A program made the position numbers and the translations under genes. The notes under the pieces are model-generated. The model saw only the letters and a program-made list of their open reading frames with translations, was not told the DNA's origin and made no database searches. A stretch of 9,277 nucleotides of DNA from Gammaproteobacteria bacterium (lineage in GTDB: Bacteria > Pseudomonadota > Gammaproteobacteria > UBA6429 > Thiohalophilaceae), in assembly GCA_003233255.1 (NCBI GenBank), contig QILH01000303.1, positions 1-9,277 of the forward strand, written 5' to 3'. This document shows positions 6,539 to 9,277 of this stretch, one piece after another; the stretch's first letter is position 1, and the number at the start of each line of letters is the position of its first letter.

Positions 6539-7738
6539 ATGTTAATTAATGACTTCATTAAACTAACCAGCAGTTCGTTATGGGCGCAAAAACTACGTAG
6601 TTTTCTTACCATGATTGGTATCGCCGTGGGCATTGCCGCCGTGGTATTGCTGACGTCAATCGGTGAGGGGGTGCATAAATATATTCTGGCTGAGTTTACT
6701 CAGTTTGGCACTACGATTGTCGGGATCAACCCAGGAAAAACCACCACCATGGGTTTGAGCGTCGGGGTATTTGGCAGTGTGCGACCGTTATCGATTGAGG
6801 ATGCAGAAGCACTAAAACGATTACCTTTTGCCGAGAGTGTCGTTGGTCTGGTGCAAGGCAATGCAGAGATAGAAGGTAATAAACGCACTCGACGAACGAC
6901 CGTATATGGTTCGGGGCATGATCTTCCGAATGCCTTTAACATGCCGGTTCGTCTGGGACGTTTTCTGCCTAAAGATGATCCGGTCGCACCGCGGGCTTTT
7001 GCGGTTCTGGGTAGCAAGGTCAAACAGGAATTATTCGGAAACACAAATCCTTTAGGGCAACGAATTCGTATCGGTGGCGATCGTTATCGTGTGATCGGGG
7101 TGATGGAATCTAAGGGGCAGGTGCTGGGATTTGATTTAGACGACACGGTGTATATCCCGTTAGCACGAGGTCTGGAGTTGTTTAATCGCGAAGGGCTGAT
7201 TGAGATCGATGTACTTTATCGTGAAGGTGTGCCGGTCGATAAAGTGGTGGCCGGAATAAAACGAGTGTTAACCGCACGTCATGGACGCGAAGATTTTACC
7301 ATTACTACTCAGGAGCAAATGCTAGATGTGCTCGGTTCGATATTAAATGTACTTACCATTGCGGTGGGGGCGATTGGCGGCATATCATTACTGGTTGGTG
7401 CAATCGGCATCATTACCATCATGACGATAAATGTAAATGAACGTACAGCCGAAATAGGTCTGATTCGTGCTTTGGGTGGCCGACATTCTCAAATCCTGTT
7501 TTTGTTTTTAGGTGAAGCCATCGTTTTATCCGCCATTGGCGGTTTGTTTGGTTTGATCCTGGGAATCGGTATCGGACAGCTGTTAGGGTTATTTATTCCG
7601 GCATTGCCGATACACACGCCCTGGATTTTTGTCATCATGGCTGAAGTTATGGCCATTTTAATTGGTCTGGCGGCAGGCGTCGTGCCGGCACTTTATGCGG
7701 CAAAACTTGATCCCATTGAAGCATTACGTGCAGAATAA
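6539..7738 (+). CDS. MacB/FtsX-type ABC permease, second copy
   Basis: A second MacB-type inner-membrane permease, 399 residues from the ATG. TM1 is at about 22-40, the periplasmic domain at about 42-268, TM2 at 272-297, TM3 at about 318-352 and TM4 at about 362-384. The coupling segment NERTAEIGLIRALGG follows TM2 and the C-terminus reads AAKLDPIEALRAE, closer to the family consensus than in the first copy. The frame stays open upstream to a TTG at 6506, but that would add 11 residues lying inside the preceding gene. The ATG one base after the preceding TGA matches the start layout of the sister permease and is preferred. The one-base junction implies translational reinitiation. The two permeases are clearly related but strongly diverged, as expected for subunits with separate roles in one complex. 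Confidence 0.92.
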   Translation: MLINDFIKLTSSSLWAQKLRSFLTMIGIAVGIAAVVLLTSIGEGVHKYILAEFTQFGTTIVGINPGKTTTMGLSVGVFGSVRPLSIEDAEALKRLPFAESVVGLVQGNAEIEGNKRTRRTTVYGSGHDLPNAFNMPVRLGRFLPKDDPVAPRAFAVLGSKVKQELFGNTNPLGQRIRIGGDRYRVIGVMESKGQVLGFDLDDTVYIPLARGLELFNREGLIEIDVLYREGVPVDKVVAGIKRVLTARHGREDFTITTQEQMLDVLGSILNVLTIAVGAIGGISLLVGAIGIITIMTINVNERTAEIGLIRALGGRHSQILFLFLGEAIVLSAIGGLFGLILGIGIGQLLGLFIPALPIHTPWIFVIMAEVMAILIGLAAGVVPALYAAKLDPIEALRAE

Positions 7739-7741
7739 ACG

Positions 7742-9187
7742 ATGTTAGATAATTTACCTTATTTTTTAACGGCAATGTATGTTGTAGTGCAGGTAGCCGC
7801 CATCTTTGCGGCTATTGAAGCATTGCTCTATTCGCGTACATCGCAAGGTGCGATCGCCTGGTCGTTATTTCTTATTATGTTTCCATTGTTAGCGTTACCC
7901 CTTTATTTAATCTTTGGGGGGCGTAAATTCACAGGGTATCTGGATGCTCGACGCAGTGGCAACCAGCCGTTACAGCGTTTGGTTCAGGAAGCGAGAGAAA
8001 CGTTACCCCAGTCAATATTGGCTGAGTTTACTGAGGATGAACAGGATCATGTCGTTCTGACGCGTCTTGCGCGCATGCCATTTTTTGCTGGCAACCGCTG
8101 CCAGTTATTAATTGATGGTGAAGCGACGTTTAACGCTATCTTTAATAAAATTGATGCGGCAAAAGAATACGTACTGGTACAGTTTTATATTGTCAAAGAT
8201 GATGAACTCGGCCGTAGATTGCAGGCGTTATTAATAAAAAAAGCTCAGGCGGGAGTACGGGTCTATTTTCTTTACGACGCGGTTGGTTCGCATGCCTTAA
8301 CCACGGCATATTTATTTACCCTGCGATCCGCCGGGGTTGAGACGGCCGTATTCAGTGGAAAAAGTCATGGCAAGGGACATCTTTTCAGGATTAATTTTCG
8401 CAATCATCGCAAGATTGTCGTGGTTGATGGTCATACGGCGTATGTCGGAGGACATAATGTCGGTGATGAATATGTTGGCAAAAGTCCTTCACCCAAGCTG
8501 CGGCCCTGGCGCGATACCCATGTCGAGGTGTGTGGCCCGGCAGTGTTGGGTATTCAACTAGCCTTTCTGGAAGACTGGTACTGGGCCACGCAGGAGATTC
8601 CACAGGTTAATGCGAAACCCTGTGCTGCGCATGAATCGAATCACCGTGTGCTGGTGTTGCCGAGCGGTCCGGCGGATGAGTTTGATACCTGTGGTTTACT
8701 GTTTGCCGAACTCATTCATTCTGCACGGCAACGCATCTGGATCGTAAGTCCGTATTTTGTCCCGGATGAAACCATCATCAGTGCCTTGCAACTCGCGGCG
8801 TTACGCGGGGTGGATGTACGCATCATGTTGCCAGAGAAGGCCGATAGTTACATCATCTATCTGGCCAAGTTTACCTATCTATATGAAACGCTGCCGTTTG
8901 ATATTCAGGTATACAGTTACACCGCTGGATTTCTTCACCAGAAGGTTATCCTGGTGGATGATGAACTGGCCGGTGTCGGCACGGCCAATTTTGACAATCG
9001 CTCGTTCCGACTGAATTTTGAAATCACCTTATTGTTTGCTGACAAAAAATGTGTGCGTGATGTCGAGGTCATGCTCGAAAATGATTTTCGTCAGTGCCGG
9101 AAAATGAACATGAACGATATCGTACAACGCCCGGTCTGGTTTCGATTATTGACCAGAATAGCCAGACTCTTCTCGCCGGTGTTGTGA
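7742..9187 (+). CDS. cls: Cardiolipin synthase, ClsA type
   Basis: A phospholipase D-superfamily enzyme that joins two phosphatidylglycerol molecules into cardiolipin and glycerol at the inner membrane. The 481 residues compare with 486 in E. coli ClsA. Two N-terminal membrane helices (about 7-29 and 37-58) are followed by two catalytic PLD domains. HKD motif 1 is His222, Lys224, Asp229 (HRKIVVVDG, then GGHN); HKD motif 2 is His399, Lys401, Asp406 (HQKVILVDD, then GTANFDNRS). The C-terminal RPVWFRLL...LFSPVL matches the ClsA ending, which argues against the shorter ClsB and ClsC types. The gene starts three bases after the second permease stop without a good Shine-Dalgarno, so it belongs to the exporter operon and is probably translationally coupled. 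HKD1 is followed by GDEYVG, a variant seen in Cls proteins outside the enterobacterial ClsA branch. Confidence 0.94.
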   Translation: MLDNLPYFLTAMYVVVQVAAIFAAIEALLYSRTSQGAIAWSLFLIMFPLLALPLYLIFGGRKFTGYLDARRSGNQPLQRLVQEARETLPQSILAEFTEDEQDHVVLTRLARMPFFAGNRCQLLIDGEATFNAIFNKIDAAKEYVLVQFYIVKDDELGRRLQALLIKKAQAGVRVYFLYDAVGSHALTTAYLFTLRSAGVETAVFSGKSHGKGHLFRINFRNHRKIVVVDGHTAYVGGHNVGDEYVGKSPSPKLRPWRDTHVEVCGPAVLGIQLAFLEDWYWATQEIPQVNAKPCAAHESNHRVLVLPSGPADEFDTCGLLFAELIHSARQRIWIVSPYFVPDETIISALQLAALRGVDVRIMLPEKADSYIIYLAKFTYLYETLPFDIQVYSYTAGFLHQKVILVDDELAGVGTANFDNRSFRLNFEITLLFADKKCVRDVEVMLENDFRQCRKMNMNDIVQRPVWFRLLTRIARLFSPVL

Positions 9188-9191
9188 GAAG
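9169..9191 (+). other. Hairpin across the cls stop codon
   Basis: CTTCTCGC pairs with GTGAGAAG (eight pairs, one of them G-T) around a seven-base loop, and the TGA stop sits in the right arm. No U-run follows, so it is not an intrinsic terminator. It could stabilise the operon's 3' end, or be chance. Confidence 0.25.
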
Positions 9192-9234
9192 TAAACAATC
9201 ACGTTCCTTTAAGATTCCGTTACTTATTATGTTT

Positions 9235-9263
9235 TTGAGCCTGAATAAGGATGGTTTTATTAT
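9235..9263 (+). promoter_or_regulatory. Candidate promoter for a gene beyond the right edge
   Basis: TTGAGC (9235-9240), a 17-base spacer and TATTAT (9258-9263, 5 of 6 matches) form a plausible sigma-70 promoter in the AT-rich 90 bases after cls. The transcript would start at about 9270, just before the window ends. An ATG at the last three bases lies too near that start to be claimed as a gene start. Confidence 0.35.
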
Positions 9264-9277
9264 AGTTTAGTACGATG

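Noticed and set aside
6700..7044. Open minus-strand frame inside the second permease
   Set aside because: Antisense shadow with a proline- and arginine-rich composition, no start signal and no family resemblance.
4644..7738. LolCDE lipoprotein-release complex
   Set aside because: The ATPase and paired permeases resemble LolD with LolC/LolE, but a leading TolC-type periplasmic adaptor and MacB-like periplasmic domains point to a tripartite exporter instead.

Overview
The window looks like ordinary chromosome from a gammaproteobacterium of moderate GC content. TrmH, MazG, AmtB and the ClsA-type cardiolipin synthase all resemble their Escherichia coli counterparts in length and motif layout, and the membrane proteins imply a Gram-negative envelope. 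I cannot name a genus. There are no tRNA, rRNA, CRISPR, insertion-sequence or phage signatures, and no gene-free stretch longer than about 250 bases.

Left part (1-1698): the 3' end of an unrecognised gene on + converges on trmH (tRNA Gm18 2'-O-methyltransferase, -) with a 17-base 3' overlap. trmH is divergent from mazG (nucleoside triphosphate pyrophosphohydrolase, +) across an 88-base gap that must hold both promoters.

Middle (1699-3318): a monocistronic ammonium transporter gene, amtB, has a 246-base upstream region and ends in a textbook UUCG-loop terminator. The usual partner glnK (PII) is absent next to it, but the AmtB C-terminal tail that binds PII is kept. The upstream region contains a sigma-54-like -24/-12 element set inside a GGTGCA/TGCACC inverted repeat, and closer to the gene an extended -10 sigma-70-like element. 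This suggests nitrogen-responsive control.

Right part (3319-9187): a tight five-gene operon. It encodes a periplasmic adaptor (MacA/HlyD type, with an apparent TolC-docking RLS motif), a LolD/MacB-class ATPase, two related but different MacB/FtsX-type permeases, and a ClsA-type cardiolipin synthase. Junctions are 12 bases, a 17-base overlap, 1 base and 3 bases, and most genes lack a good Shine-Dalgarno of their own, so translational coupling is likely. Together the first four genes describe a tripartite exporter in which the two permeases would form a heterodimer, the separate ATPase would drive them, and an outer-membrane channel encoded elsewhere would complete the path. The substrate is unknown. 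The attached cardiolipin synthase hints at a link with the envelope or phospholipids, but this is inference. The last 90 bases hold a candidate promoter for a gene beyond the window.

I did not find a clearly new system. The most interesting points are the exporter-cardiolipin synthase operon and the orphan, possibly sigma-54-driven amtB.
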